Shown: positions 52,799 to 61,133, counted from the stretch's first letter. The stretch is 64,000 bases of DNA from an uncultured Bacteroidales bacterium (GCA_946411385.1 CAMKDV010000004.1:174418-238417); one strand, 5' to 3'. Numbers and translations are program-made. Notes: generated by a model from the sequence alone, not told the origin.

Positions 52799-54313
52799 AT
52801 GATGTCCCCTCAGCAGCGCATAGCCGTCAACATGACTGCACAATACACTCGTTCTCTGGTGAGTGTGTTGTTGGCTTTGTACTCTACGCGCCTGTTGCTG
52901 TTGGCGCTCGGGCAGACCGATTTCGGCATCTATTCTGTGGTAGCGGGTGTGATAGCGCTGCTCTCGTTTGTGACCAACGCGCTTGTCACCAGCACGCAGC
53001 GTTACCTGTCGTACTATTGCAATCAGTCTGACGCAGGGATGCAGCGGACGGTGTTTGCCTCGTCGCTGCTGCTGCACCTGATCATCGGCTTGGCGCTGCT
53101 GGCATGTCTGCTGGCGCTTACTTCGCCGGTAATACGCCATCTGCTGGTTATCGATGCAGCGCGCATGCACGCGGCTACGGTCGTGTATATCGTGTCGGCA
53201 GTCACGCTGCTGCTCAATTTTCTGTGCGCACCTTTCCGCGCAGCCTTCGTAGCGCATGAGAACATCGTATACATCTCCATTGTGGACATCATCGATGCCG
53301 TGCTCAGGCTGGTGATAGCCGTCGTGCTGCTGCGCTATCATTCCGACAGGCTTATCCTATATGCCATCCTGCTCATGGGCATCTCGGTGCTGAATATACT
53401 GCTTATCGGCGGCTATTCGCTGTACCGCTTTGCCGAGACGCGCGCACTATCACCCAAACATGTTACGCGCAGTACCTTGCTCAATATCAGCAGCTTTATC
53501 GGGTGGTCGATGTATTCGTCCGTCTGCATCCTGTTCCGCACGCAAGGATTGGCGGTTATCATCAACCGTGCGTTCGGTACGGTGGCTAATGCGGCTTACG
53601 GCATCGCCCAACAAGTGATCAATGCCGTGGCGTTCCTCTACACCGCTATCTTCAATGCCATGAACCCCCAGCTGATGCGTGCCGAGGGCAATGGCGAACG
53701 GCAGAAGATGATCAGTATAGCACTGGCAGAGTGCAAGGTGTCCTACCTGGTCATGCTCGCCGTGTGTGTACCACTGGTGACAGAGATGCCCGAAGTACTG
53801 CGCTTGTGGCTGGGCGATGTGCCGCCTTATGCCGTGCTGCTCTGCCGGATGGTGCTCGTAGGCTGCCTAATTGACCAGCTCACCCTCGGATTGAACTCGG
53901 CTAACCAGGCTACAGGCAAGATTGCATCCTACTCGCTGCTGGTCAATACCACCAAAGCCATCACTATCCCCGTAGCCTGGTGGCTGGCAGTACGCGGAGC
54001 GGATATCAGCGTGCTGGCTGTGTGCTATATAGGTTTTGAAGCGCTGTGCGCACTGCTGCGTATACCTCACTTGCGTTTCTCGGCAGGTATCTCCGTACGG
54101 CGCTATATGCGTGAGGTAGCTTTGCCGCTGGCGTTGCCTACGCTGCTGGTGTGTGTCGCAGCATGGCTGATGCGTTATGCGGGCGAGGCGTCGCTATGGC
54201 GGCTGTTGCTTACCCTGGTGGCTACCACGCTTGTGTGGGCTGCCGCCACATGGTTGCTCGCGCTCTCCGTAGGGGAAAGACAGACTCTTCTTAACATCTT
54301 CCATCGCCAATGA
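52799..54313 (+). CDS. Polysaccharide flippase (Wzx-like), second copy
   Basis: 504 residues, about 14 membrane segments. QQRIAVNMTAQYTRSLVSVL and LALGQTDFGIYSVVAGVIAL near the start and FRTQGLAVIINRAFGTVANA in the middle are typical of MOP-superfamily exporters common in Bacteroidota capsule loci. It differs from the first copy in sequence, so it is not a recent duplicate. Its stop overlaps the next start (ATGA). Confidence 0.88.
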   Translation: MMSPQQRIAVNMTAQYTRSLVSVLLALYSTRLLLLALGQTDFGIYSVVAGVIALLSFVTNALVTSTQRYLSYYCNQSDAGMQRTVFASSLLLHLIIGLALLACLLALTSPVIRHLLVIDAARMHAATVVYIVSAVTLLLNFLCAPFRAAFVAHENIVYISIVDIIDAVLRLVIAVVLLRYHSDRLILYAILLMGISVLNILLIGGYSLYRFAETRALSPKHVTRSTLLNISSFIGWSMYSSVCILFRTQGLAVIINRAFGTVANAAYGIAQQVINAVAFLYTAIFNAMNPQLMRAEGNGERQKMISIALAECKVSYLVMLAVCVPLVTEMPEVLRLWLGDVPPYAVLLCRMVLVGCLIDQLTLGLNSANQATGKIASYSLLVNTTKAITIPVAWWLAVRGADISVLAVCYIGFEALCALLRIPHLRFSAGISVRRYMREVALPLALPTLLVCVAAWLMRYAGEASLWRLLLTLVATTLVWAAATWLLALSVGERQTLLNIFHRQ

Positions 54314-55560
54314 AGCCCGTAGCATCCACATATAATGTATCCTCAACGGTGGCGCTCAACTACGCGTTCTTTGTGCTGGCGTTCACGGTGATGCTGGCGC
54401 GGGGCTTCCTGTATCTGGGGCACATGCCGCTCGTGCATATGCTGTGTTTGGCAGCAAAGATTGCGCTTATACCTATCGCCCTGATCCTGGCGCTCCGTAC
54501 GCCGGGCAAGCCGTCAGCCATCGACCTGAGCATGATCCTCTATGGCGCGGCGATGTACGTCAGCTGCCTGTTCACCCACACCCAGATGCTTACCATCACG
54601 CTTATCCTGCTGGATGTATTCATCTTCTGGGCGCTATGCCGGTGGTTCGTCGTGCGGCAGTCGATCTTTCCCTTGAAGGCGGTCACGCTCATCCTTGCGG
54701 CGTTCATCTTCATCAATTTTCTACTGGTGCTGTGGCGTCCTGATGGCTTGTGGCATTACGAGACGAGCGGCAAGATGTATTACCTGCTCGGCGGCAACTA
54801 CAACAACATGGGCAAAGCCATGCTCATTGCCGTCGTTGCCAACAGCCTGCTGCTGACGCTCATGCCGGCATCGGACGGCAGGCAGAGGATGATCTACCGC
54901 GCAGTGTTAGTGCTGACGATCGTCGTATCGTTCATCACCCTTTTTATGATGGGTTCGATGACTTCTATCGTGGGCCTGATGATGATCATGGCGCTGTTTG
55001 CGCTCATCTACCTGCGTGCACGTTGGGTGCGCGTAATGGCTATGGTGCTGCTGGTAATCGTATATTTCGGCTTGCAGACATGGGCAGTCTTTCGCGACAT
55101 GAATACGCCTTCGCCGCGCGTGGAATATGTGGTGCAGGATGTGCTCAAGAAGGACATGACCTTCTCGTTCCGCACGCATATATGGGATCGCTCCAAGCGC
55201 CTGATTGAACGCGAACCTGTATTGGGCTACGGCGAGCATGACGACCTCTGGTACCAGACCGAGCTGGAAGGTCTGACCACCCACAATCTGGTGCTGCACA
55301 TCCTGCTCAAAGGCGGATGGGTGGCTATGAGCTGCTTCATATTGCTTGTGCTGGTAACGCATGTGCAGGTGCTTCGCTCGCCTATGCGCGCTACTTCGCC
55401 TGTGCCGTACATGCTGCTGGCAGGATTATGGGTATACCTGTTCATGATGATCTTCGAGGTCTATCCGTTCTATTCGCTGGGTATCGTGTTCATCCTGGCG
55501 AGTCTGTTTTCGCGGTCGTGGCAGGTAAAGGCAGACAATATATTAACCCTACAAAAATGA
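54310..55560 (+). CDS. O-antigen polymerase/ligase-like membrane protein (Wzy-like), second copy
   Basis: 416 residues, about ten to twelve membrane segments. The conserved periplasmic loop contains FRTHIWDRSKRLIEREPVLG followed by GYGE, and THNLVLHILLKGG, the H-N motif of the Wzy/WaaL group. Start overlaps the flippase stop by 4 nt. With the two genes upstream it completes a second export-polymerisation set. Confidence 0.86.
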   Translation: MKPVASTYNVSSTVALNYAFFVLAFTVMLARGFLYLGHMPLVHMLCLAAKIALIPIALILALRTPGKPSAIDLSMILYGAAMYVSCLFTHTQMLTITLILLDVFIFWALCRWFVVRQSIFPLKAVTLILAAFIFINFLLVLWRPDGLWHYETSGKMYYLLGGNYNNMGKAMLIAVVANSLLLTLMPASDGRQRMIYRAVLVLTIVVSFITLFMMGSMTSIVGLMMIMALFALIYLRARWVRVMAMVLLVIVYFGLQTWAVFRDMNTPSPRVEYVVQDVLKKDMTFSFRTHIWDRSKRLIEREPVLGYGEHDDLWYQTELEGLTTHNLVLHILLKGGWVAMSCFILLVLVTHVQVLRSPMRATSPVPYMLLAGLWVYLFMMIFEVYPFYSLGIVFILASLFSRSWQVKADNILTLQK

Positions 55561-56007
55561 TTGATCGTGGGAGCTTATCAGACATATAACACTTCTGCTC
55601 AGCCGTTGCTGCCTGCTCTGGCTGTGGATGCTGCCTGCTCGGGCAATCCGGGCGTGCTGGAGTTTCGCGGCGTGATAGCCGATACCGGCACGGAGGTGTT
55701 CAGCCGCGGACCTTTCCCTTGCGGCACGAACAATATAGGCGAGTTTCTGGCGCTGGTGCTCGGCTTGGCGTACCTCAAGCAGCACAACCTGACCTGGAAC
55801 CTCTATACCGATTCGCAAACAGCCCTGGCATGGTTGCGCCAGCGCAAGTGCAAGACCAAACTGCCCCGCAATGCACAAACCGAGCCGCTCTTCGTCATGA
55901 TAGGCAAAGCCGAAGCATGGCTCAGGGCAAACACCTATACGACGCGCATCTACAAGTGGGATACCGAACATTGGGGAGAGATTCCTGCCGACTACGATAG
56001 GAAGTGA
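55561..56007 (+). CDS. Ribonuclease HI-like protein, TTG start
   Basis: 148 residues. Cleaves the RNA strand of RNA-DNA hybrids. Acidic residues fit the family: Asp in LAVDAACSGNPGV near 23, Glu in NNIGEFLALVLGL near 61, Asp in LYTDSQTALAWL near 84, and the C-terminal WDTEHWGEIPADYDRK. The frame has no ATG before these residues. TTG 55561 follows directly after the stop of the Wzy-like gene (TGA-TTG), implying coupled translation. It lacks the N-terminal hybrid-binding domain often fused in Bacteroidota. Its place after a polysaccharide locus looks incidental. Confidence 0.85.
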   Translation: MIVGAYQTYNTSAQPLLPALAVDAACSGNPGVLEFRGVIADTGTEVFSRGPFPCGTNNIGEFLALVLGLAYLKQHNLTWNLYTDSQTALAWLRQRKCKTKLPRNAQTEPLFVMIGKAEAWLRANTYTTRIYKWDTEHWGEIPADYDRK

Positions 56008-56045
56008 AAGGTGAAAGGTGAAAAGTGAAAGGTGAAAGGTGAAAG
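56004..56045. repeat. GTGAAAG tandem repeat between RNase H and PrsW genes
   Basis: Six copies of GTGAAAG or GTGAAAA (spaced as GTGAAAGGTGAAAGGTGAAA) fill almost the whole gap after the RNase H stop. The reverse complement of this repeat occurs in the signal peptide of the 26832 lipoprotein. Confidence 0.9.
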
Positions 56046-56077
56046 GAAATAAAGGATAACAAGATAAAAGAATAACT

Positions 56078-56824
56078 ATGGCTAATCTGTTTACCATCAT
56101 TTTTGCGGCCATCTTGCCGGCGTTTCTGCTGGTGTTGTACATCTGGCTGAAGGACAAGTACCAGCGCGAACCGCTCTCGCTCATCCTGCGTGGTGTGGGC
56201 TATGGCGTGCTGTCGGGTTTTCTGGCTATTGCGCTGGAGCGTACTATAGGCTATCTGGGGCTTGTACCTCAAGAGCCGCATTTCTTCCTTACCGCCCTGT
56301 GGAAAGCGTTTGTGGGCGCAGCTATCCCCGAGGAGATGGCCAAACTGCTGATGCTATGGTTGCTGCTCAGGCGCAATCCGTATTTTGATGAGCGCTTCGA
56401 TGGCATCGTATATGCCTGCTGCATCGGCATGGGTTTTGCCGGCATGGAGAACATCATCTACCTGCTCAGCAATATCAACTGCTGGGAGTCGGTAGCCATC
56501 CGTCGTGCTATGTTTGCCGTTCCGGCACATTTCCTGTTTGCCGTAGCAATGGGCTATTTCTATTCGATGCTCTATTTCAAGGATATGGACTGGAAGTACC
56601 GTGCACGCATCTTCTGGGTGCCCGTGACGCTGCACGGCCTCTACGACGGTCTGCTGTTCATGGCCAATATCGGCACTGTCCTTTCCGGCTTGATCCTCAT
56701 CACGTTCTACGTGTTCTGCTACCTGATGTTCAAAGGCGGCAAGCGTCGTATAGCCGAGCAGCTGGAGCGTGACAGCAAGGAACCCTATCATCCGAGCAAA
56801 ATACATCAGGAGGACCGTGCATGA
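56078..56824 (+). CDS. PrsW-family intramembrane protease
   Basis: 248 residues, about seven membrane segments. The glutamate protease motif is EEMAK (E85, E86), followed by FDGIVYACCIGMGFAGMENI (E124), HFLFAVAMGY (H151) and LHGLYDGLLF. PrsW enzymes cut membrane or membrane-anchored substrates, for example anti-sigma factors or, in other clades, small peptides. The stop overlaps the HprK-like gene by 4 nt, suggesting a linked role. No anti-sigma gene is nearby. Confidence 0.9.
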   Translation: MANLFTIIFAAILPAFLLVLYIWLKDKYQREPLSLILRGVGYGVLSGFLAIALERTIGYLGLVPQEPHFFLTALWKAFVGAAIPEEMAKLLMLWLLLRRNPYFDERFDGIVYACCIGMGFAGMENIIYLLSNINCWESVAIRRAMFAVPAHFLFAVAMGYFYSMLYFKDMDWKYRARIFWVPVTLHGLYDGLLFMANIGTVLSGLILITFYVFCYLMFKGGKRRIAEQLERDSKEPYHPSKIHQEDRA

Positions 56825-57723
56825 CCGCTACCTATCGCATAGCCGAAGAGCTGCTCCGCTTGGATGCACCCGAGCAGTGGCTCATGCTTATGGCCAACAT
56901 GGCGCCTTTTCGCGTCATGACCGATGATACGTGCGTTCCGGCGTTCGCGCTGGAGGTGAAAGAGCAGCCTGGCTTGGACGAACCGTCGGCTTTCAACCAT
57001 TTCTTTACCGATAATTCGGAGGAAGATATGCCGCGGCTGGAGGTCTATCAGTCGGACGCGCAATGGCTCATCCGCATCGCCCAGACCGCCCAAGCGCCTG
57101 TGTGCTGCCGGTTGGTGGCTGACAAAGATTTTCGCCATGCCCGACTGGCGGTACTGTCAGGTCAGAGTGCTACCGCCGTACGTTTTGCCATCGATAATGC
57201 GGTGATGCTCCTCTTCGCTTTTGCCACGGCACATCGTCACACGCTCGAGATGCACGCCTCGGTGGTGGTGCACGAGCGGAAAGCGTATCTCTTCCTCGGC
57301 CATTCGGGCACGGGCAAGAGCACACATGCACGCCAATGGCTCGCCCTCTACCATTGGGCGTACCTGCTCAACGACGATAATCCCGTCCTGCGTATCGATG
57401 ACGACGGTCAGCTGTGGGTCTACGGCACGCCCTGGAGCGGCAAGACGCCCTGCTACCGCAACGAACGAGTGCGCGTGGCGGCTCTCGTCCAGCTTGAGCA
57501 AGCACCGCATAACGAGGTGCTGCCGCTGGCGCCGTCGCAGCGCTATGCCTATATGCTGTCGTCCTGCTCGGGCTTGAAGATCGTTCACGAGGCGATGGAC
57601 GGCATCCACGACACCATCAGCCGCATCGTGCTCCACACGCCTATGGCGAAGCTCCGCTGCCTGCCCGACAAACCCTCCGCCCAATGCTGCTACGATTATT
57701 TCAATTCACCCGCTAACCACTAA
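56821..57723 (+). CDS. HPr-kinase-like ATPase
   Basis: 300 residues. The C-terminal half has Walker A GHSGTGKST at 160-168, NDDNPVLR near 184-191, and GTPWSGK at 202-208, as in the HprK C-terminal kinase fold. The N-terminal 130 residues are not like classical HprK; they match the layout of HprK-like proteins linked to peptide-maturation clusters together with PqqD and S24/S26 peptidases. It could phosphorylate or otherwise activate a peptide substrate; this is inferred. It overlaps prsW-like by 4 nt. Confidence 0.82.
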   Translation: MTATYRIAEELLRLDAPEQWLMLMANMAPFRVMTDDTCVPAFALEVKEQPGLDEPSAFNHFFTDNSEEDMPRLEVYQSDAQWLIRIAQTAQAPVCCRLVADKDFRHARLAVLSGQSATAVRFAIDNAVMLLFAFATAHRHTLEMHASVVVHERKAYLFLGHSGTGKSTHARQWLALYHWAYLLNDDNPVLRIDDDGQLWVYGTPWSGKTPCYRNERVRVAALVQLEQAPHNEVLPLAPSQRYAYMLSSCSGLKIVHEAMDGIHDTISRIVLHTPMAKLRCLPDKPSAQCCYDYFNSPANH

Positions 57724-57739
57724 CCACAAATAATCCCCC

Positions 57740-58159
57740 ATGCAACTCCCCAACGAGATCTTCATCCCCGAGATTGCCCGCCTTGTGGCAGAAGGCAAGC
57801 AGGTACAGTTCACGCCTACGGGTGTGAGCATGCGCCCGTTCATCGAGGGAGGCAGCGACACGGTCACGCTCGTCCGTCCCGAGCAGCTGCAGGTGGGGGA
57901 TATCGTCCTTGCCGAACTGGCTGACCGGCGCTATGTGCTGCACCGCATCTACGCTATCCGCGGCGAGCATATCACGCTCATGGGCGACGGCAATATCCGC
58001 GGTGAGGAACATTGTCCCGTCTCGGCTATCCTCGCCAAGGTCTCGGCCATCCACACCTCCGACGGCCGCACCAAACCCCTCACCCGTGCCCGCCTCTGGC
58101 GCTACCTGCTCCACTCCCGCCGCCTCTGGCTCAAGCTCTACCGCCATCTCTGCATCTAA
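57740..58159 (+). CDS. S24/S26-family serine peptidase
   Basis: 139 residues. Catalytic Ser30 in TPTGVSMRPFI, the GDIVLAEL strand near 53-60, and HRI (H68, R69) where bacterial signal peptidase I has its Lys, then MGDGNI. This is the layout of short S26-like enzymes with His in place of Lys. There is no N-terminal membrane anchor. It follows the HprK-like gene by 16 nt and precedes the small peptide frame by 5 nt. Confidence 0.85.
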   Translation: MQLPNEIFIPEIARLVAEGKQVQFTPTGVSMRPFIEGGSDTVTLVRPEQLQVGDIVLAELADRRYVLHRIYAIRGEHITLMGDGNIRGEEHCPVSAILAKVSAIHTSDGRTKPLTRARLWRYLLHSRRLWLKLYRHLCI

Positions 58160-58164
58160 GGTAT

Positions 58165-58263
58165 ATGATAAAGAACTACAAACATTTAACTTCATATTAT
58201 CTTAGTCTGTATTTCCCCAACGACGACAGCCCCACCAAGACCTGGGACGAATTGCAATACTAA
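58165..58263 (+). CDS. Possible 32-residue peptide after the S24/S26 peptidase
   Basis: ATG 58165 opens a 32-codon frame: MIKNYKHLTSYYLSLYF at the start and a charged tail containing NDDSPTKTWDEL. It is Tyr-rich at residues 5-16 and acidic at the C-terminus, starts 5 nt after the peptidase stop and ends before the terminator at 58369. It could be a precursor peptide for the HprK-like and peptidase pair, or a small unrelated protein. No upstream Shine-Dalgarno is clear. Confidence 0.4.
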   Translation: MIKNYKHLTSYYLSLYFPNDDSPTKTWDELQY

Positions 58264-58368
58264 CTGTGGACACACGTTACGCAGGGCACAGAATGTCTCT
58301 TTCGCTACGCCATAATCGTCCATGATGGTCATACGCACCCTACTATAAAAACTGCCTGTTTTTTTTAC

Positions 58369-58403
58369 AAAAACTCAAAAATGCATTTTTTTTGAGTTTT
58401 TTG
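58369..58403 (+). terminator. Strong terminator after the peptidase/peptide genes
   Basis: AAAAACTCAAAAA (58369-58381) pairs perfectly with TTTTTGAGTTTTT (58389-58401), with a T-rich 3' side. It is the first clear terminator after the second polysaccharide transcription unit. Confidence 0.75.
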
Positions 58404-58613
58404 TTGTTTTTTGCCCGTATCAAACCTAAATCTGTCGGTTTTTGAGGCTTGCCATGCACGAAAACCGGCAAAACTATGCCTGCTATCAATCTGGTAGTCA
58501 GGCTCAACAGTCATAATGCAAACTTAACCTTGCAATTTTGTTAAAAAATCTTAACGAGACCCTCTTTCACCTATCTAAACAATCGCCTGAATGTCACCCC
58601 TAACATCCAATAA

Positions 58614-58750
58614 TATAGAGGGGTGTGTGTTTCAGTCACAGATTGTTGCTTTTGGCTTAAAGGTTGTACCCGTGTTATTACATATATAGAGGGGCATTGT
58701 TTCCGAAAACCCTCTGAAGGCTATACCCGTGTGGCTATATTATAGAGAGG
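58614..58750. repeat. Three imperfect direct repeats with TATAGAG core
   Basis: TATAGAGGGG at 58614, TATAGAGGGG at 58685 and TATAGAGAGG at 58741. The second and third are preceded by TGTACCCGTGT and TATACCCGTGT at similar distances. Spacing is 71 and 56 nt. They could bind a regulator or be remnants of duplicated DNA. Confidence 0.6.
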
Positions 58751-58752
58751 GT

Positions 58753-58779
58753 GATGAAATGATGAATTGATGAAATGAT
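58753..58779. repeat. ATGAAATG tandem repeat upstream of the DUF3987 gene
   Basis: GATGAAAT, GATGAATT, GATGAAAT, GATA in tandem, ending about 22 nt before ATG 58803. Confidence 0.7.
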
Positions 58780-58802
58780 AATTTAACAAACAAATTAACA
58801 CT

Positions 58803-59975
58803 ATGACAAAACAAATCTTACTACCGGCTGTCACCTCACAGGACAGCCATGACATGGACGATCTGCATATCGTCGAGTACCTGAACCTTCCTTCTTTGCC
58901 CGAACCGCTCCAACGGATGCTCGCGCAAGCCACCACGCCTGCCGAGCGCGACATGCTGCTCATGGCTACGCTCACAGCCGCCAGCGCCTGTCTGCCTAAC
59001 CTCTACTTCCGCTACGGTCCCACCGGCAAACGCTACTACGCCAACCTGCAATGTTTCATCCTGGCTGCAGCTGCCTCCGGCAAAGGTATCGCCAATCAAG
59101 CGCTGGAGATGATCCGTCCCGTAGAAGCTGCCTATCCCACGCTCATCCCGGGCGACAGCACTTTCCCCGCTTTCTTCAAGCGCCTGTACGAGAACGGCGG
59201 TCACGGCTACGTGCACGAGAGCGAAGGATCGGTCATCACCGAGATTTGGCGTTCGCAAGCCGCCACCTACAACTCTATCCTACGCAAGGCTGCCGAACAT
59301 GAGCAGGTCAGCCACAACCGCGTCAAAGGCATGCAGGTCATTCCTTGCCCGCAGTTGTCTGTATTGCTCACCGGCACGTTCAGCCAGTACCATCATCTGG
59401 TTACGAGCATCGAGAACGGTTATTTCTCGCGCTTGCTGCCGCTCATCATCCGCGATAGACAGGCGTTCGATGGTCGTTATGTCGTAGCCGACGGACAAGC
59501 CGACGCTATCAGCCGGCAGGTGGGACAGCAGTTAGCCGGGCTATGCACGTACCTCAGCCGCCAACAGGGCATCGAATGGTCACTCTCACCGGCGCAGAAG
59601 CAGCGCCTGGCAGAACACTTTACCACCGAATACAAGGCGCTCATCGACATGCTCGGTGAGAACTTCCACTCCGCCGTCGTGCGCATGGCCATCCAGATAG
59701 AGCGCATCGCCCTCATCCTCTCCGCGCTGCGCTTAGGTTCTACTTTCGCGGGTATTCCCGCGAGCAATGATGCATCGACCATGTATGGGCGATTCCTCTG
59801 CTCCGATGCCGATTACTCCACCGCCGAACTCATCGGCAGCAAACTCATCCTCCACATGGCAGCGGCGTACAAGATGATAGAGGGCGAGAAAACGGAGTTG
59901 GTGCCTCAGATAGAGACGAGCTGCCAGAAACAGATGTTGTACGAGCAGTTGAAAAAGGAGTATAAACTTCAATAG
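58803..59975 (+). CDS. DUF3987-family protein (mobile-element associated)
   Basis: 390 residues. LAAAASGKGIANQALEM near 82-98 is a P-loop-like motif. The layout (short N-terminal part, ATPase-like middle, helical C-terminus with LSPAQKQRLAEHFT) fits DUF3987, a family found in Bacteroidota integrative elements and prophages, often beside primase-like genes. Here it stands alone and is somewhat short. The inverted GGCACTCT repeats just downstream (60097-60186) are part of the same module. Function unknown; DNA replication or mobilisation is suspected for the family. Confidence 0.8.
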   Translation: MTKQILLPAVTSQDSHDMDDLHIVEYLNLPSLPEPLQRMLAQATTPAERDMLLMATLTAASACLPNLYFRYGPTGKRYYANLQCFILAAAASGKGIANQALEMIRPVEAAYPTLIPGDSTFPAFFKRLYENGGHGYVHESEGSVITEIWRSQAATYNSILRKAAEHEQVSHNRVKGMQVIPCPQLSVLLTGTFSQYHHLVTSIENGYFSRLLPLIIRDRQAFDGRYVVADGQADAISRQVGQQLAGLCTYLSRQQGIEWSLSPAQKQRLAEHFTTEYKALIDMLGENFHSAVVRMAIQIERIALILSALRLGSTFAGIPASNDASTMYGRFLCSDADYSTAELIGSKLILHMAAAYKMIEGEKTELVPQIETSCQKQMLYEQLKKEYKLQ

Positions 59976-60096
59976 CTTATAACCGTGGCAAAAAGACATG
60001 GAGTCTCACGGAGAAGTGCTATCCGCTGGAATGATGGTTGGCAAGAAAACGGGATGGTTTTAAAGACGAATTATGGGCACTACAAAAAAGTAGGAT

Positions 60097-60186
60097 GGCA
60101 CTCTGGCACTCTTGGCACTCTTAATGATGATGTATAAAACTGAGGATCTGCTAATTACAAAAAGAGTGCCAGAGTGCCACAGTGCC
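60097..60186. repeat. Inverted repeat made of GGCACTCT units
   Basis: Three GGCACTCT/TT units (60097-60122) face three complementary AGAGTGCC-type units (60162-60186). The longest perfect arm is 17 bp: 60097-60113 with 60162-60178. The 39-48 nt between arms is free of genes. Register shifts between units are possible, so several hairpins can form. Confidence 0.85.
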
Positions 60187-60340
60187 ATAGCAAAAATACA
60201 GTCGGCTATCCGACATCAAATCAACTACGGGACTACGGATCAACTACGAGTCAATTACCTGTCATTACCGAAGAAATCCTAGACCATTGACAGGGTTTTC
60301 TCAGGGTTATCTCAGTATCATCCCATAGTTGCCTAACAAT

Positions 60341-60370
60341 TTTACAGTTTAACAGTTTAACATTTTAACA
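60341..60370. repeat. TTTAACAG tandem repeat
   Basis: TTTTACAG, TTTAACAG, TTTAACAT, TTTAACAA in tandem. It belongs to the same style of short degenerate repeats seen elsewhere in the window. Confidence 0.7.
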
Positions 60371-60457
60371 ATATTGGTGTTGCGTTAATTTTGTCTCGCA
60401 CGCTCATATCTCACTGATATATATGAAACTATAAGTGTATTCATATTTTTTGATTTG

Positions 60458-60630
60458 ATTAGACAATGTTTTTTATGTTGTTTCTTTTTAATGATTTGAC
60501 TCTCAGGAGTACGTAGTTTGGTGGTAAAAACTGTCCATAAATTTATTTATGAGGAGTTTTTAGCAGCAAAATACGTAAGATGTGCAACATCTAAATCATT
60601 AAAAAGTGGTTTTTTGTGTTTTTGTCTAAT
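60458..60630. repeat. 173-nt composite inverted repeat (MITE-like or structured RNA)
   Basis: ATTAGACAA (60458-60466) pairs with TTGTCTAAT (60622-60630), and CTTTTTAATGATTT (60484-60497) with AAATCATTAAAAAG (60593-60606), the latter 14 bp perfect. The arms are separated by similar distances (17 and 15 nt). No coding frame lies inside. It ends 36 nt before ATG 60666. Confidence 0.55.
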
Positions 60631-60665
60631 TTTATCGCAACAGTACTATTTTAACAATTATCATT

Positions 60666-61133
60666 ATGGCAATAGTAAAATTTGTAGATGCAATTAACGA
60701 AGTCCGTGGCGCAATCGACAGCGTTAAAGAAGGTCAGGCAAGACGTGCACGTCTCGTTTGTCGCTGGCGTCCCCAAGGACCGCAATCCTACGCACCGGAC
60801 GGCAGCAAACTTCATGAACTCTTCTTCATGCGTTTCCACGAAGGTCCATGGAGCGATGGCGCGACGCGCAACCGCGAGATGATCAAAGCCGCGCAGCGGA
60901 TGGCGCACGACATCGAACGCGTATGCTATCATCCGGAGGAGTACGGCGAGGAAGACCGGGAGCAAGCGCAAATTTGGCAGCAGAAATATACTGAGTACCG
61001 CTCCACCATCCCACGAGACAGCAAGTGCTACAAGCACTTCTACGGATGGATGTACTCGGAGATCTATCGCGGAATAAGAAAGGATAACGAATGCCGGACA
61101 CATAACCGAATGACGGAAATCTCACCGGAATGA
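60666..61133 (+). CDS. Hypothetical protein, unknown function
   Basis: 155 residues, soluble. It begins MAIVKFVDAINEVRGAIDSV, continues with a basic stretch (ARRARLVCRWRP), and has long helices rich in Glu, Arg and Gln (QRMAHDIERVCYHPEEYGEE; REQAQIWQQKYTEY). There is no signal peptide or known motif that I recognise. Codon use is like the neighbours. It lies between a strong inverted repeat and the hairpins at 61189-61236, in an accessory region that also carries DUF3987 and a toxin-antitoxin pair. Confidence 0.65.
   Translation: MAIVKFVDAINEVRGAIDSVKEGQARRARLVCRWRPQGPQSYAPDGSKLHELFFMRFHEGPWSDGATRNREMIKAAQRMAHDIERVCYHPEEYGEEDREQAQIWQQKYTEYRSTIPRDSKCYKHFYGWMYSEIYRGIRKDNECRTHNRMTEISPE

Larger units (their letters stand above)
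58264..58802. other. 539-nt intergenic region before the DUF3987 gene
   Basis: It holds the terminator (58369-58403), three imperfect repeats built on TATAGAG(G/A)GG (58614, 58685, 58741), the second and third preceded by a T(G/A)TACCCGTGT word, and a tandem ATGAAATG repeat at 58753-58779 directly before the gene. No clear TAnnTTTG promoter or gene was found; the longest plausible ATG frame there has about 20 codons. Confidence 0.65.
59976..60665. other. 690-nt non-coding region with several inverted repeats
   Basis: It contains the GGCACTCT hairpin (60097-60186), a TTTAACAG tandem repeat (60341-60370), a -7-like TAATTTTG at 60386-60393 without a good -33 element, and a composite inverted repeat at 60458-60630. 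I found no gene or tRNA. Confidence 0.7.

Noticed and set aside
58454..58516. 20-codon frame in the gap before the DUF3987 gene
   Set aside because: Too short and without ribosome site or context to support it.
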